DNA of 64,000 nt from Pararge aegeria (GCF_905163445.1 NC_053197.1:4278001-4342000), one strand, 5' to 3'. Shown: positions 1-9,627, numbered from the stretch's first letter. A program made the numbers and translations. The notes: generated from the letters alone by a model not told the origin.

Positions 1-460
1 TCTAAAACAAGTATAACACTTCGCAAGGTATGCAAGGAACACATACTACAATGTGCAGCCATTTGTACATCGAATCATTGGCCGTGGCTAGTTACCAACC
101 AATCGACAAAGACGTGCCGCTAAGCGATTTAGTGTTCCGATGCGATATCGCGTAGAAACCGATTAGGGGTATGACTACCATACTCTCTAACAGGTTAGCC
201 CGCTACCATCTTAGGCATCATCACTTACCACCAGGTGAGATTGCATGACACCTTTTGCAAGGGCTAACTTGTAGTGGAATATAAAAAACAAAATACCACC
301 TTAGGTGTGGGTGTTAAGCCTTACGACTTACGTACTTGCAATAACACTGGCAACCACATATCTACTTCAGACCGAAGCAGTGCACAGTTCGCAGCAGTGC
401 TGGTGGCAGAAATAAACATAGCTTCGTATTCCCCGAACGAGCTCTGTCACAAAATTAAAA
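1..460 (+). mobile_element. Element E copy, split by a SINE-C
   Basis: Bases 1-74 and about 300-460 are two parts of one repeat also seen at 16495-16680, 38318-38398 and 61020-61850 (plus) and 10635-10900, 14540-14790 and 19025-19270 (minus). Shared landmarks are cacttcgcagggcatgca, gtgttaagcctcatgtgcct and gacgagctctgtcac. The two parts would be continuous without the SINE-C between them. Family E has no visible coding capacity and its class is unknown. Confidence 0.7.
75..299 (+). mobile_element. SINE-C copy (5' truncated)
   Basis: Matches the body of SINE-C (full copy at 30774-31095): gacaaagacgtgccgctaag, then cgcgtagaaaccgattagg, aacaggttagcccgctacca and caggtgagattgca, ending in an A-rich tail. 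The tRNA-like head is missing. It is inserted within element E. Confidence 0.8.
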
Positions 461-836
461 AAAAAATGGTATTAATATTCAATTTCCGAGTTCGTTAACA
501 ATTTTCCTCTTCTAAAGAGAAAAAGATCCTAAAAGCTTAAGGCCAATTTAAAGCGCCCTCTAACTTAAACCCTCTCCTGTAAGTTACACCATTAACTTAC
601 ACTGTGAGCCACTTTCGCCGGAAGACCTAATAAACTTGCCGTTTTTAAATCCGATTTCGGAGGGTCTACCTAGACATATCAGTGTCCGGGCTCAGTGATA
701 TTAAGCCCGTCCGTCCCGGACTGCTGTTAGTTTATTCATTGTTTCAATATGTTAGTTACTATTTTATAAGCGCACAGCCTGTATTTTACATAATGTATAA
801 AACAGACGAATTCTAATATTATTTATTTACAACTAT
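461..836. other. No gene seen
   Basis: AT-rich stretch with a more GC-rich block at about 550-720. No frame, RNA or recognised repeat can be supported. Confidence 0.5.
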
Positions 837-1030
837 TTGTATAAACTAGTTTATCGATTAGTTGTAGTTATTCGCATTTATGTATTATACATTTTGTACC
901 ACCTTTTGCTTTTCTTCTTTAGTGATAAGACCACCTTTACACGCCCCATTTTCTATTCTTTTACTACTGTATTATATGTGTTTACTTTGTATAAAATGTG
1001 TGTGTGCAATAAAGTATTCAAACAAACAAG
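837..1030 (+). mobile_element. LINE-K 3' end
   Basis: Contains the family landmarks gataagaccacctttacacg and tgtgtgtgcaataaag followed by a CAAA-rich tail. These match the copies at 5878-6055, 8745-8930 and 17150-17335. Only untranslated 3' sequence is present, and small reading frames here are chance. Confidence 0.75.
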
Positions 1031-1569
1031 TTATGCACGTGCAGTTTGATACTCTAGCTAGGTGAATATAAAACACTCTTTAAGTATCCCTGACATGACA
1101 CTGAAGGGACTCTATTATGTCTGGATAGACCATAACATTGCTTTTTTAAATCCTATAAGATTCGGTTTCACAAAAACCTCAAAGAAGGGTTCTAGAATTT
1201 TACCGAACACCGTAGGTAATAAAGGGTTGAAATATGGCCGTTTTGTTCACCCAGATAAGATAGGTTGAATTCTCGCCCCTTCGCCTCCATACGTACGTGT
1301 TGTGAATAAAGAAAACGCCTGCTGCGTTCGTTTTTTGACTGATTTAAAATATCATTGTGTGCGATAAGCAAGATTTATGCCGGGACACGACTTTTGGAAT
1401 GAAATAACGTGATTTTGTAATTTTCGCCAAGAAATTGATTAAATTATGAATCGGAAATGTAGTGGTTTATCCAAGCTTAATAAACTTTATGTCATATAAA
1501 CAATTTCCATTTTTTTCTTTTATATTTAAATTATGTTAAACCATAATCCCTCAGTTCTTGAAAACCTAA
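1031..1569. other. No gene seen
   Basis: A 68-codon frame at 1062-1268 has no recognisable motif. Nothing else can be supported. Confidence 0.5.
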
Positions 1570-1725
1570 GTTGGTCTATTATTGTCATATCATTTGATCC
1601 CCGGGTTCTATCCCAATGCTTGGGTTTTCTATCAAGGCATTCTTAGTCAACCAGTCCGGAGTTTTGAAATTAACGGTAGTTACAGCTTAAGAGAGCACGT
1701 TTAGCTGTCAGTTATGCGCCTCATG
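1570..1725 (+). mobile_element. SINE-F fragment
   Basis: Contains a degenerate B box (ccccgggttctatccc) followed by a body (cagtccggagttttgaaatt, then agagagcacgtttagctgtc) that resembles 44885-45045. Diverged and incomplete. Confidence 0.5.
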
Positions 1726-1794
1726 TCTTTCTGTCTTCCAAACTATGACTAACTTATGACCTGTTTATATTTATTTGTTTATACTATTTATTTG

Positions 1795-2030
1795 ATAGTT
1801 CAGTGTGAAGGAGCTCGACTTACCTTTCAGGGGGCCTTGTTCGAATCCCAGCACGCACCTCTAACTTTCTAAGTTATGTGCGTTTTAACTATTTAAATAA
1901 AGCTTGCTTCAACGGTGAAGGAAAACATCTCCACACATGTTCTCAAAGATGTGTGGAGTCCACAAAACCGCACTACGCCAGCGTGGTGGACCACGACCCT
2001 AATTTCTTCTCATTGTGGGTTAGTTTGATA
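1795..2030 (+). mobile_element. SINE-B copy
   Basis: tRNA-like B box (gttcgaatcccagcacgcac), then ttatgtgcgttttaa, ttcaacggtgaaggaaaaca, tgtgtggagtcca and cagcgtggtggac, the landmark order of SINE-B (compare 18390-18680). A short internal stretch is replaced by a local repeat of ccacacatgttc. Confidence 0.8.
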
Positions 2031-2035
2031 ATTAT

Positions 2036-2167
2036 TATGACTCTTTATTTGTACACCACACTAAAATAAAGGAAGATTAGAGAGGAACGCAAACATTGGA
2101 ATAGAAAAGGTACAAAGGCGGCCTTATCGCTTTGTAGCGATCTGCGCAGGCAACCTTAGGATTAGGA
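2036..2167 (-). mobile_element. LINE-K 3' end, minus strand
   Basis: On the minus strand it reads ctaaggttgcctg, a GATCGCT...AGCGATAAGG stem-loop, ccgcctttgtac and tgtacaaataaagag, the 3' end of LINE-K. Severely 5' truncated. It abuts the end of the SINE-B upstream. Confidence 0.85.
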
Positions 2168-2309
2168 CAACATAAGCGACAACTAATAGATGGTGTAAAA
2201 TTATTATAAACCTGCATTGAAATAACGAATACATAAACAAAAATAGCACAATTGAGAAAAATATATAACCAAATAAAACTGCTATATAATCGACCTACCA
2301 GACAATTTT

Positions 2310-2500
2310 GGGACTTATACTTTCGTAATTTCTGGTCTGGTCTGATTGGTGGCTTCGGCTGTGGATATTTACCACCCTACTGATAAAGACGGGCCGCCAA
2401 ACGATTTAGCATTGCCATACCTCTTACAGATTTGGCCGCCATTATAGATTAATTCAGGTGAGATTGAATTCAAGGTCTTACATGTAATTGAATAAAGAAA
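2310..2500 (+). mobile_element. SINE-C fragment
   Basis: Contains ttctggtctggtctgattgg, ggcttcggctgtgg, ccaccctactgataaagacg and ttcaggtgagattga. Diverged, without a tRNA head. Confidence 0.65.
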
Positions 2501-2544
2501 GAAAAACACTTACAAAATTCAACCACGCATTGTTCACTTTTTAA

Positions 2545-2785
2545 TTAAATAAAAAAATACTCTACGACAATACACAAATCGCCATCTAGCCCATCTAGCC
2601 CTAAACGTAAGAGTAGCTTGTGTACTTAGATGACCGATATTTTTTTTTTATGAATAATACATAATTACTTATACTACACAAATAAACACCCACACACTGA
2701 AAAACCTTTATGTTCATCGCACAAACATTTTCCAGTTGTGGGAATCGAACATACAACCTATCAATCGCCAAATCGCAGCCGTCGC
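2545..2785 (-). mobile_element. SINE-A copy, minus strand
   Basis: The minus strand carries a decayed tRNA-like head, aaaatgtttgtgcgatgaac, gtgtgtgggtgtttattt and the tail tgtgtattgtcgtagagtat-like end. This is the layout of SINE-A (better copy at 28287-28525). Confidence 0.8.
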
Positions 2786-2854
2786 AATTAGTATTTAAAG
2801 TGAATAATAATATTCAATTTACAAATATTTTTTTTTTGCAATTCTTTTACGGTA

Positions 2855-2994
2855 AAGGTGGTTAATTTATGGAATGAGCTGCCAAGGGATATAAGACAGT
2901 CCAAATCATTAAACATCTTTAAATCGCGGTTAAAAGACTATTTCCTGTCTGCAGCAAAATATCTATGTATTTTATGTGTATCTTTAAATAGTAA
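2855..2994 (+). pseudogene. LINE-K reverse-transcriptase frame, C-terminal remnant
   Basis: An open stretch translates to VVNLWNELPRDIRQSKSLNI followed by FKSRLKDYF. The pattern WN-LP--I--S-SL--FK--LK-Y is typical of the very C-terminus of non-LTR (CR1/jockey-like) polyproteins. Close equivalents occur at 24160-24266 (LWNTLP, SLGIFKDVYY) and 13430-13495. The frame runs directly into the Helitron end at 2995. The LINE's 3' untranslated part resumes at 5752, so this is one half of an interrupted copy. No catalytic residues are present. Confidence 0.75.
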
Positions 2995-3150
2995 CTAGCG
3001 GACCCCAGCGCCATCTGTCGGGCTAGTTTGTGAATCTAAACCATCCAGGGTGCCACCCAAACGTATACCAAACAATTTATTCAAATCGAGCCAGCCGTCT
3101 AGGAGGAGTTCAGTGACATACACACGCACACAAGAAATATATATATAAGA
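2995..3150 (-). mobile_element. Short non-autonomous Helitron (156 bp)
   Basis: On the minus strand it starts TCTTATATATAT and ends in CTAG, the TC...CTRR termini of Helitrons. It is nearly the same sequence as 48512-48668. Internal landmarks are gtatgtcactgaactcctcc, tagacggctgg and cccgacagatggcgctgggg. Its 5' TC directly touches the CTAG end of the Helitron at 3151-5751. No coding capacity. Confidence 0.85.
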
Positions 3151-3240
3151 CTAGCTTTTGCCCGCGGCTTCGCTCACGTTAAGTTTTATTTTTGATTTGT
3201 TAAATTTACTACAAAGGGTTAAAAAAAGGTCTTGCTGCTT
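3151..3240 (-). repeat. Perfect 90-bp inverted repeat, left arm (Helitron 3' terminus)
   Basis: The 90 bases are the exact reverse complement of 3538-3627, including both poly-A/T runs. The arm ends with CTAG and the gcccgcggcttcgc motif common to lepidopteran Helitron 3' ends. Confidence 0.95.
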
Positions 3241-3267
3241 AAAAAAAAACAAAATTAATAAAATTTA

Positions 3268-3406
3268 CACGTTGCTTGGTTTGATCTCGCTTAGTGATAA
3301 TAATATCTCTTTTTGTAATTTCTGTACCAACAATTACAGCTGCGACTTCAGAAGACACTGGTGCATTAAAGCGTCTTTCATGCTCATTCGAAGGTTTTTT
3401 ATCTGT
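3268..3406 (-). repeat. Duplicated segment of the Helitron gene
   Basis: Same orientation and nearly identical (two mismatches seen, near 3350) to 3751-3890, a piece of the Helitron protein frame. It lies inside the spacer of the 90-bp inverted repeat. Confidence 0.95.
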
Positions 3407-3537
3407 TTTTTATCTCTGTTTTTTAACTTTGATTTTAGGTTTTCGATTTATAATAAAGAAATACGTATTTCATAGGGGATCAAAATTTATATGAAAGTTT
3501 CTGTCTTTCTAAGTAATTTCCGTTCATATTTTTCTAT

Positions 3538-3627
3538 AAGCAGCAAGACCTTTTTTTAACCCTTTGTAGTAAATTTAACAAATCAAAAATAAAACTTAAC
3601 GTGAGCGAAGCCGCGGGCAAAAGCTAG
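3538..3627 (+). repeat. Perfect 90-bp inverted repeat, right arm
   Basis: Exact reverse complement of 3151-3240. Read on the plus strand it ends gggcaaaagctag, so it is a second Helitron 3' terminus pointing the opposite way. It stands immediately after the point where the protein frame breaks off. Confidence 0.95.
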
Positions 3628-3647
3628 AATAATAGGAATACGTGGAA

Positions 3648-4754
3648 TCACACACATTTAATCATTTTAAAATCGAGATGATATCCATCTTCTGCTCGCG
3701 GAAACAGAATTGGATATTGAAGCGCGTCATACGATCGGTGTGTTTCAGCGACACGTTGCTTGGTTTGATCTCGCTTAGTGATAATAATATCTCTTTTTGT
3801 AATTTCTGTACCAACAATTACAGCTGCGACTTCAGAAGCCACGGGTGCATTAAAGCGTCTTTCATGCTCATTCGAAGGTTTTTTATCTGCTCTAATAATG
3901 ACCCTGAAATCATCTGTTGTCGCACCTTCTAATGCAGATTTAAAATCTCTAATCAAACAATTATTTTCATGAAGCATAATCCGTAATTTAGTAATAATTT
4001 CCCGGTTAGTTGTCGTACTGAACATGCATCGTCGGTCAATCTCTTTTTCTACGTTGTCCATGAAATAAATTTGCAAAAATTGGGGATTTTCTTCAGGTAC
4101 TGGGAGAAGTGAACCAATTTGATGGTATACTTGTCCTTGCACTTTAAATGTGGGCATAAAATGATTATATTTTACAATATTTGTTGCTTCAAACGATGTC
4201 ATTTGAAAACAGGAGTTGTATTTTCTAATATGCTGAAGAAAATGTTTAGACTCCTTAGTAGTTCCAGATACGTAGGTAAGAAGAGGTTCTGGTGGTTCAA
4301 CCAGTGGTGGTAAATGAACTTTGCCGTTGGAGCAACACAAACCGGCAGTTTCTTTTTGAAACTTCTTAGCGCGACAATGCGGACATACTACATTCATTGA
4401 ACCAATGACCACATCGGGATGGATCTTGTAATCATATTTCTTATCGTAATTAAAGGCTGCTTTATTAAGATCGGTTTTAGTTCTTAACTGATTTTGTCTT
4501 AATCTTTGATCATCCAAACGTTGAGCTCGTTCGTCAGGTTTTTCGGCAGCTCTTGATGAAGACGCTCTTGATCGTAGGTCTGTAACTCGAACAACACGTT
4601 CACTATCTGTTTCATTAGCTCTCAAAAACGAAGCTCGAAGTCTGTTTGATTCTAATCGTGTTGTTTGTTGTTGCGGTGTTTCTGTAGTTCTTCTGGTTGC
4701 CTGTTGCTTCGTATTTCTCGTTGATCTTCCGATATTTGATTTTTTCCGTGGCAT
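3648..4754 (-). pseudogene. Truncated Helitron Rep/helicase protein, N-terminal part
   Basis: The 368-codon frame starts at an ATG (MPRKKSNIGR) and has a basic, Arg/Gln-rich N-terminus (residues 1-95). This is followed by a zinc-binding-like cluster CPHCRAKKF at 124-132 with paired Cys at 140-141. A long region resembles the Helitron N-terminal helicase-like domain, including YNHFMPTFKVQGQVYHQIGS (195-214), and it ends SYDALQYPILFP...GYHLDF near 341-362. In the family this is followed by the HUH nuclease and a PIF1-like helicase, over 1000 residues in total. Here the frame stops six residues later at a rearrangement breakpoint, so no catalytic motif remains. Assignment to Helitron is from recalled family features. 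Confidence 0.8.
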
Positions 4755-5277
4755 TGTAAATAATATTATTTGTGTAGCACCTGTTTTATCTATTTACATA
4801 AATAATTAATTAGTTAATTCTTTTCTATTTACAATTTAAATTAACTATTTATTATTATTAAAGTCTTGAGTATACTTACTAATTAAGAGTATTATTGACT
4901 TTCATTAAATTACACTTACAATTAAAATTACAAATCAATTTTTTTAGTACATGATCATGTTATTTTAAAATAATAATTATAAGTTATTTTTTATTTTATT
5001 GCTTTATTTTTATTTTCAATAACAAATGATATATTTGAAGTTAGCTGATTTGCTTTTTAAATAAATTATATTTTTTTGTTTACAAAAGAAGGTTAGTTAT
5101 TTCTTTTATTTTCTTATTTAATATAAGTTGTAAAATAACTCATTGAATTTAATGAGAAAACATTTTATTGCATTCATTGCCGCATATAAAATTTTGAATC
5201 AGTTGATCGCTATAGAACTTAATGCATTGAAGCGCTATATGATGGTGATATTTAATAACATGGACATCATATTTACA
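4755..5277. other. AT-rich leader of the Helitron
   Basis: Very AT-rich sequence between the tandem repeats and the start codon of the Helitron frame. It probably holds that gene's promoter, but no defined element can be pointed out. Confidence 0.4.
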
Positions 5278-5720
5278 TTCTCCGTGGAAAAATACATGGT
5301 CATACCAATTTTTATGACAATCGGTTGAACGGGGCGGAAGTCGATACTTGACAGCGCCGCCTGGTGGGGAGTTACATCAATGGACATAGCATGTTCGTTT
5401 TCTCCGAGGAAAAATACATGGTCATACCAATTTTTATGACAATCGGTTGAACGGGGCGGAAGTCGATACTTGACAGCGCCGCCTGGTGGGGAGTTACATC
5501 AATGGACATAGCATGTTCGTTTTCTCCGTGGGAAAATACATGGTCATACCAATTTTTATGACAATCGGTTGAACGGGGCGGAAGTCGATACTTGACAGCG
5601 CCGCCTGGTGGGGAGTTACATCAATGGGCATAGCATATAAACCTTCTCCGTGAAAAAATACATAAGCATACCAATTTTCATAATGATCGGTCCAATAGTT
5701 TCTGAGTTTATCGATGACAT
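5278..5720 (-). repeat. 122-bp tandem repeat, three full units plus a partial one
   Basis: Units begin at 5278, 5400, 5522 and 5644, each with ttctccg then aaatacatggtcataccaa and ggggcggaagtcgatacttg. The three full units differ by only a few bases. The fourth is diverged and shortened and runs into the Helitron 5' end. Confidence 0.95.
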
Positions 5721-5751
5721 ATATACAAACATCCTCTTTTATATATATAGA

Positions 5752-6055
5752 TATGTATTTAAGTTTATATATTGATATATATATATATATATATATATAT
5801 TGATATTTATATACATATATATAAATATATATGTTTTAACTTAGTATGTAATGTTTATAATTAGCACAATTTAAGTATTGCACTATCCCGTTTTCACTAA
5901 TATGTTTCTTCAACCAAAGCTTGTCTGGAGGAGATCGCTGCAAGCGATAAGACCGCCTTTGTGCATATGTATATTATCGTTTTTATTTAATTTTTTGTTA
6001 ACCTGGTTTTATATTTGTATGTGCAATAAAGACTTTTTCTTCTTCTTCTTCTTAA
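5752..6055 (+). mobile_element. LINE-K 3' untranslated region and tail (second half of the split copy)
   Basis: Contains a TA-rich microsatellite (5760-5830), then caaagcttgtctggaggaga, the stem-loop gatcgctgcaagcgataaga, ccgcctttgtgc and tgtgcaataaag with a CTT-rich tail. The distance from the C-terminal motif at 2960 to this stem-loop, after removing 2995-5751, is about 207 bases. That is like the intact spacing at 24235-24455. Confidence 0.8.
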
Positions 6056-6832
6056 TATTATTTGCGTACTCAAAAAACCATGCTAACACCTAGAATTGTC
6101 CAGCAACTTTTGTTATAGTCGTATTGGAAATTGCTGGTGTCTTATATCAATGCGTACCGAAAGTAGCCAATAGACTATTAGTTCTTTCTTATAACTAATA
6201 AATTTCCAAAGAAATAGAACCATTTTCAAACACAACGAATAGAAAAAGCACATTTTCATTAGCTCACAGACACTTATAGGAATTCCAACTACCAGCGATT
6301 TTATATTTAATATCTACACCAACAAATAACACCACGTTGGAGTCGCTAATAAATAGGTTTTAATTACTCTTTGGCGCAAAATTTAGAGAGAGCTGTTTTA
6401 TTGCGTTTCCCACCTGTTGAGAGGTTTAGAGCTTTATTTGATGTGGGAATGAATAGAATTTATTTGTAACTAGCAAAACATGTCTCTGCGTCAATGACTT
6501 CTTTTTTTACGTCTCCTGTGGTACTCAGCAGCACTAGCACACTCATAACTGAGTCCTCTTTCTTTCTAACTGGGAAAGTTGCATTGCTGTTAAATAGCTT
6601 CATTATGTTTGGTAAAATATTTTATACTGGCTCTACTAGTTAACAATATTTAAGAGCATAAATCAAACACGCTATACAAATGCAGGCTTGCTGGCAATTA
6701 CATAGTTGTAACAACCAGAAACATCCAAGGACGGGGTTGGGCACTGCCATCATTGGGCATTTTTAATATAGATCACATTGAGTATCAACACACTAAAGCA
6801 ATAAAGCAGCTAAATTTTATATTGTCAAAACT
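6056..6832. other. No gene seen
   Basis: AT-rich sequence without a recognisable frame, RNA or repeat. Confidence 0.5.
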
Positions 6833-7112
6833 TCATCATCAACCCACTACTGGGCACGGGTTACCTCTCAGAATGAGAAGGGATAGGCCTTAGTCAACAA
6901 CGCTGGCAAAGTGCGGATTGTTAGACTTCACACGCCATTGAGAAAATTATGGAGAACTCTGGCATGCACGTTTCCTGACAATCTTTTCCTTCACCGTTAA
7001 ATTGCTTAAATTAAAAACGCACATAACTCCGAAAAGTCAGTGCTGCGTGCCGGGGTTCAAAGTCGGTCTCCACGAAAGCCGAAGCCTTACCCACAAGGCT
7101 ATACCCGCTTTA
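6833..7112 (-). mobile_element. SINE-B copy, minus strand, near full length
   Basis: The minus strand has the tRNA-like head (gggtatagccttgtgggtaa), a degenerate B box, ttatgtgcgtttttaattt, ttaacggtgaaggaaaa, gagttctccataat and a final (TGA)n end. Confidence 0.85.
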
Positions 7113-7234
7113 TAAAATTAATGGAATAAAAAAACTTAATACAATAAAATAGTTCAGGTTAAAGTCTAAAAAGCAAGGTAAAGAATTGTTTTCTTTTAAT
7201 TACATCACTTTTCACGGCGGGACTATTAACGTAA

Positions 7235-7375
7235 TCTTTTTAATCCAGCTTTTTCCGGTCCGTCCCGGATATTGGCGGGCGACTAACGGTCCACTTATCC
7301 GGATCTATTGAATGGCCAACTGGACACTTAACTACTGCTCTCCGAAATCCTGAACGGTTTTTACCGGATAATAGA
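7235..7375 (+). repeat. Element H copy
   Basis: Shares ggtccacttatcc, gaatggccaactggacactt, aactactg and tgaacggtttttaccgga with the inverted copy at 44625-44770. Class unknown; no coding capacity. Confidence 0.55.
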
Positions 7376-7644
7376 TTTCGTGTAATGTACGCTAACAATT
7401 TATTTAAGCAGTTCGCTCGTTAAAGTGATTAGATAAGTAGCTAATTAATGTTTTAAGAGATTTTTTTGTGGATAATAGTTACGCTTGACTTAGATAATGG
7501 ATAGTAAGTAAGCGAGTGTCGTGAGAGTGATGTTGGTTTAGTTGCGATAGCGGAAGTTGACTTATTCGTTAATTAAACCGGCGTTTATAAAACTGGGTCA
7601 TATTGACCCGAGGAAAATTAAAGCTGTCATAATGTAACTGCCAT

Positions 7645-7735
7645 TGCCCGTACAGGTCAGCGAGTTAACGTCTCGTTATCATCATTACCATCAGGTGAGG
7701 TTGCGAGTTCACCCTTCACTAACTTAAAAAAGCTT
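7645..7735 (+). mobile_element. SINE-C 3' fragment, decayed
   Basis: Similar to the SINE-C 3' part: aggtcagcgagttaa, tatcatcattaccatcaggt, gaggttgc and cactaactt. Confidence 0.45.
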
Positions 7736-8629
7736 GTTTTATCGGTCTAAAATTAGAACAGTCCTTTTCACAATATTCTCGTGGAAAAGAATCTATTATA
7801 AGACCTGTCAATTTTATAAGGTCGTGTACAGTGAGGACTATCGCTTATCCTTATATCTATAACTTATACAACGTGTAAATGAGAACCGAAATAATACTTC
7901 AGAGGCACATTGTTTACAGTCTCTGAGACTTATCTGTGAAACCTAAACGCTAATAGTTTTTGAGTAAACTGTTAAAATTTTTCAACCCTAAAATCACATG
8001 CAAAATTAAAATCATGTGATTTCTGCCACTTTATTAGGTACGCGTCGGGTAGCGGAGGTACTATGCACTAGTCGGTCTTTTATCTTCAATAGGGTGGTCA
8101 TAACTAAAAACTTGGGATGCTCTGAATTCGTTTGTATGGAAAAATAATATGCTTCTTTTGATTTAATATTTTTACAGAACAAATCCTTATGAAATATCCT
8201 TATGTACCCTTTAACAGTATATCGTTGTTCCGTTACACGTTGTTTAAGACAATACAATTGTTGTGTAAAAAAATATTTATTTATTATAAGTGAAGACTAA
8301 GAATTTTGTAAAAGTTCATTGGAAGGTCAGACTTAAAGTCAATATTATATTTAAGATGTTCAGAATTTAGTTTATCTACTTAATTTTAAAGTCAAATTCG
8401 TAATCCGCAAAGTATGCGGGGCACGTTTGGCTCGACCGAGCTGTTTTGCGTTGCTAATACCTAGCCTTGTTGTTGCAGGGTTAAGGTTTGTTTATTACAA
8501 AATGTCTCAGAAACGTAAATAACATTAATGATAGCCCAATATCGCGTCACAAAAATTATTATTACACTTTTGCTTTTAGAAGCAACGAGGTCTTTCAGTG
8601 TGGGGGGAGGTCGAAGTTTCTAATATCTA
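7736..8629. other. No gene seen
   Basis: Nothing recognisable. An 81-codon minus-strand frame at 8012-8257 carries no motif. Confidence 0.5.
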
Positions 8630-8965
8630 TGGGTAGATACTAAGAGTACTGATGAATATTTTTATGAATAAATAAAATAAATACTTACAATATACAGATA
8701 AACACACAGACACTAAAAAGCATTCATTTTCATCACACAGACTTAAATTGCTGCACCAACTAGTTCCTTCGTTTTTCCTAACGTCAAAGGTTGTCTGGAA
8801 GATCTCTTTAATGATAAGACCGCCTTTGCACGCTCTGTTTTGTGTTTTAAGTTTCTTCTGTATATGTGTTTACTTTGTATAAAATGTGTGTGTGCAATAA
8901 AGATATCAAACAAACAAACAACAACCAAACCTTGGTTCTTGCCTACTGCGCCAACCGGCTGTCTA
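8630..8965 (-). mobile_element. SINE-A copy, minus strand, interrupted by a LINE-K tail
   Basis: SINE-A body at 8630-8744 and its tRNA-like head remnant at 8936-8965 (minus strand: gacagccggttggcgcagta) flank a plus-strand LINE-K tail. Part of the head, including the B box, is missing. Confidence 0.65.
8745..8930 (+). mobile_element. LINE-K 3' end
   Basis: caaaggttgtctggaagatc, gataagaccgcctttgcacg and tgtgtgtgcaataaag with a CAAA-repeat tail. It lies within the SINE-A remnant. Confidence 0.85.
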
Positions 8966-9427
8966 ATTAAAAGGTTATCACCATCATCACAACAACCCTT
9001 TACTTGTTTACTATAAGGTTCGGGTTTTCGCCCACAATGATAAGGGTTAAGGCTGTAGTGCTATTATAGGTTGTAATAAAACTACCCATAACTAATAAAT
9101 TCACTAAAAATGATATATGTACTAATAAAAAATATTTATAAATATATGTATAAATATGTAAATATATAACATAAAACTTCTATATCTATGTATAGAACAT
9201 AAGTTCAAATTGAAATCCTCATTTAAGTGATTGCAATCGAAGATATTTTAATAAAATATGATATTTAGGACCTATTTTAACTGCTTCTAACAAATTTCGG
9301 ATAGTAAGTAAGTTTTGTGGCTTCCTTACTTTATGTACATACTTATCAGCTTCTTAAGTGTCGGATTATTTAGAAAAAGGCCTTTAAGTTAACAGATTTG
9401 ATCTTAAAAGATAGCATAACATACTAC

Positions 9428-9605
9428 GAAAATTAAATTGCTATAGGCCGCGAACATCAGTAGAATCTGTTTGATTAATGTCTTCAATCTGTATACTCCA
9501 CACCAAACATAACATCGGAAATGTAATCTCTTCGCACGTTTCGCCCCGACACCGGAGCATCCTCAAAAGATGTTGACTTTACAATGAATATTTGTTAAGC
9601 TTAAA
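9428..9605 (-). mobile_element. Element T copy, minus strand
   Basis: Matches 10384-10629 in inverse orientation: ctccacaccaaacataacat, cgcacgtttcgccccgacac and cggagcatcctcaaaagatg. The left end resembles the terminal inverted repeat; the other end is decayed. Confidence 0.75.
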
Positions 9606-9627
9606 ATATTCGCCCTAATGATAATTT

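Larger units (their letters stand above)
3151..5751 (-). mobile_element. Helitron with truncated protein gene, tandem repeats and inverted 3' end
   Basis: The minus strand begins TCTATATATATAAAAGAG at 5751 and ends gggcaaaagctag at 3151. It is flanked by A on its 5' side and T on its 3' side, as expected for Helitrons. The same 5' start occurs in the Helitron at 59480-59869. Parts from the 5' end: four 122-bp tandem units (5720-5278), an AT-rich leader, a truncated Helitron protein frame (4754-3648), an inverted copy of the 3' terminus (3627-3538), a second copy of an internal gene segment (3406-3268) and the true 3' terminus (3240-3151). The HUH nuclease and helicase parts are absent, so it cannot be autonomous. 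Confidence 0.85.

Noticed and set aside
3158..3494. 105- and 66-codon plus-strand frames (also 3642 and 3778)
   Set aside because: Antisense to the Helitron protein segment and its duplicate, which explains why the same peptide appears twice.
5278..5720. CRISPR-like regular repeats
   Set aside because: The 122-bp units are contiguous with no unique spacers and lie inside a Helitron.
5752..5835. TA-rich run as an origin or regulatory element
   Set aside because: It is a microsatellite within the LINE-K 3' UTR. No other evidence supports a function.
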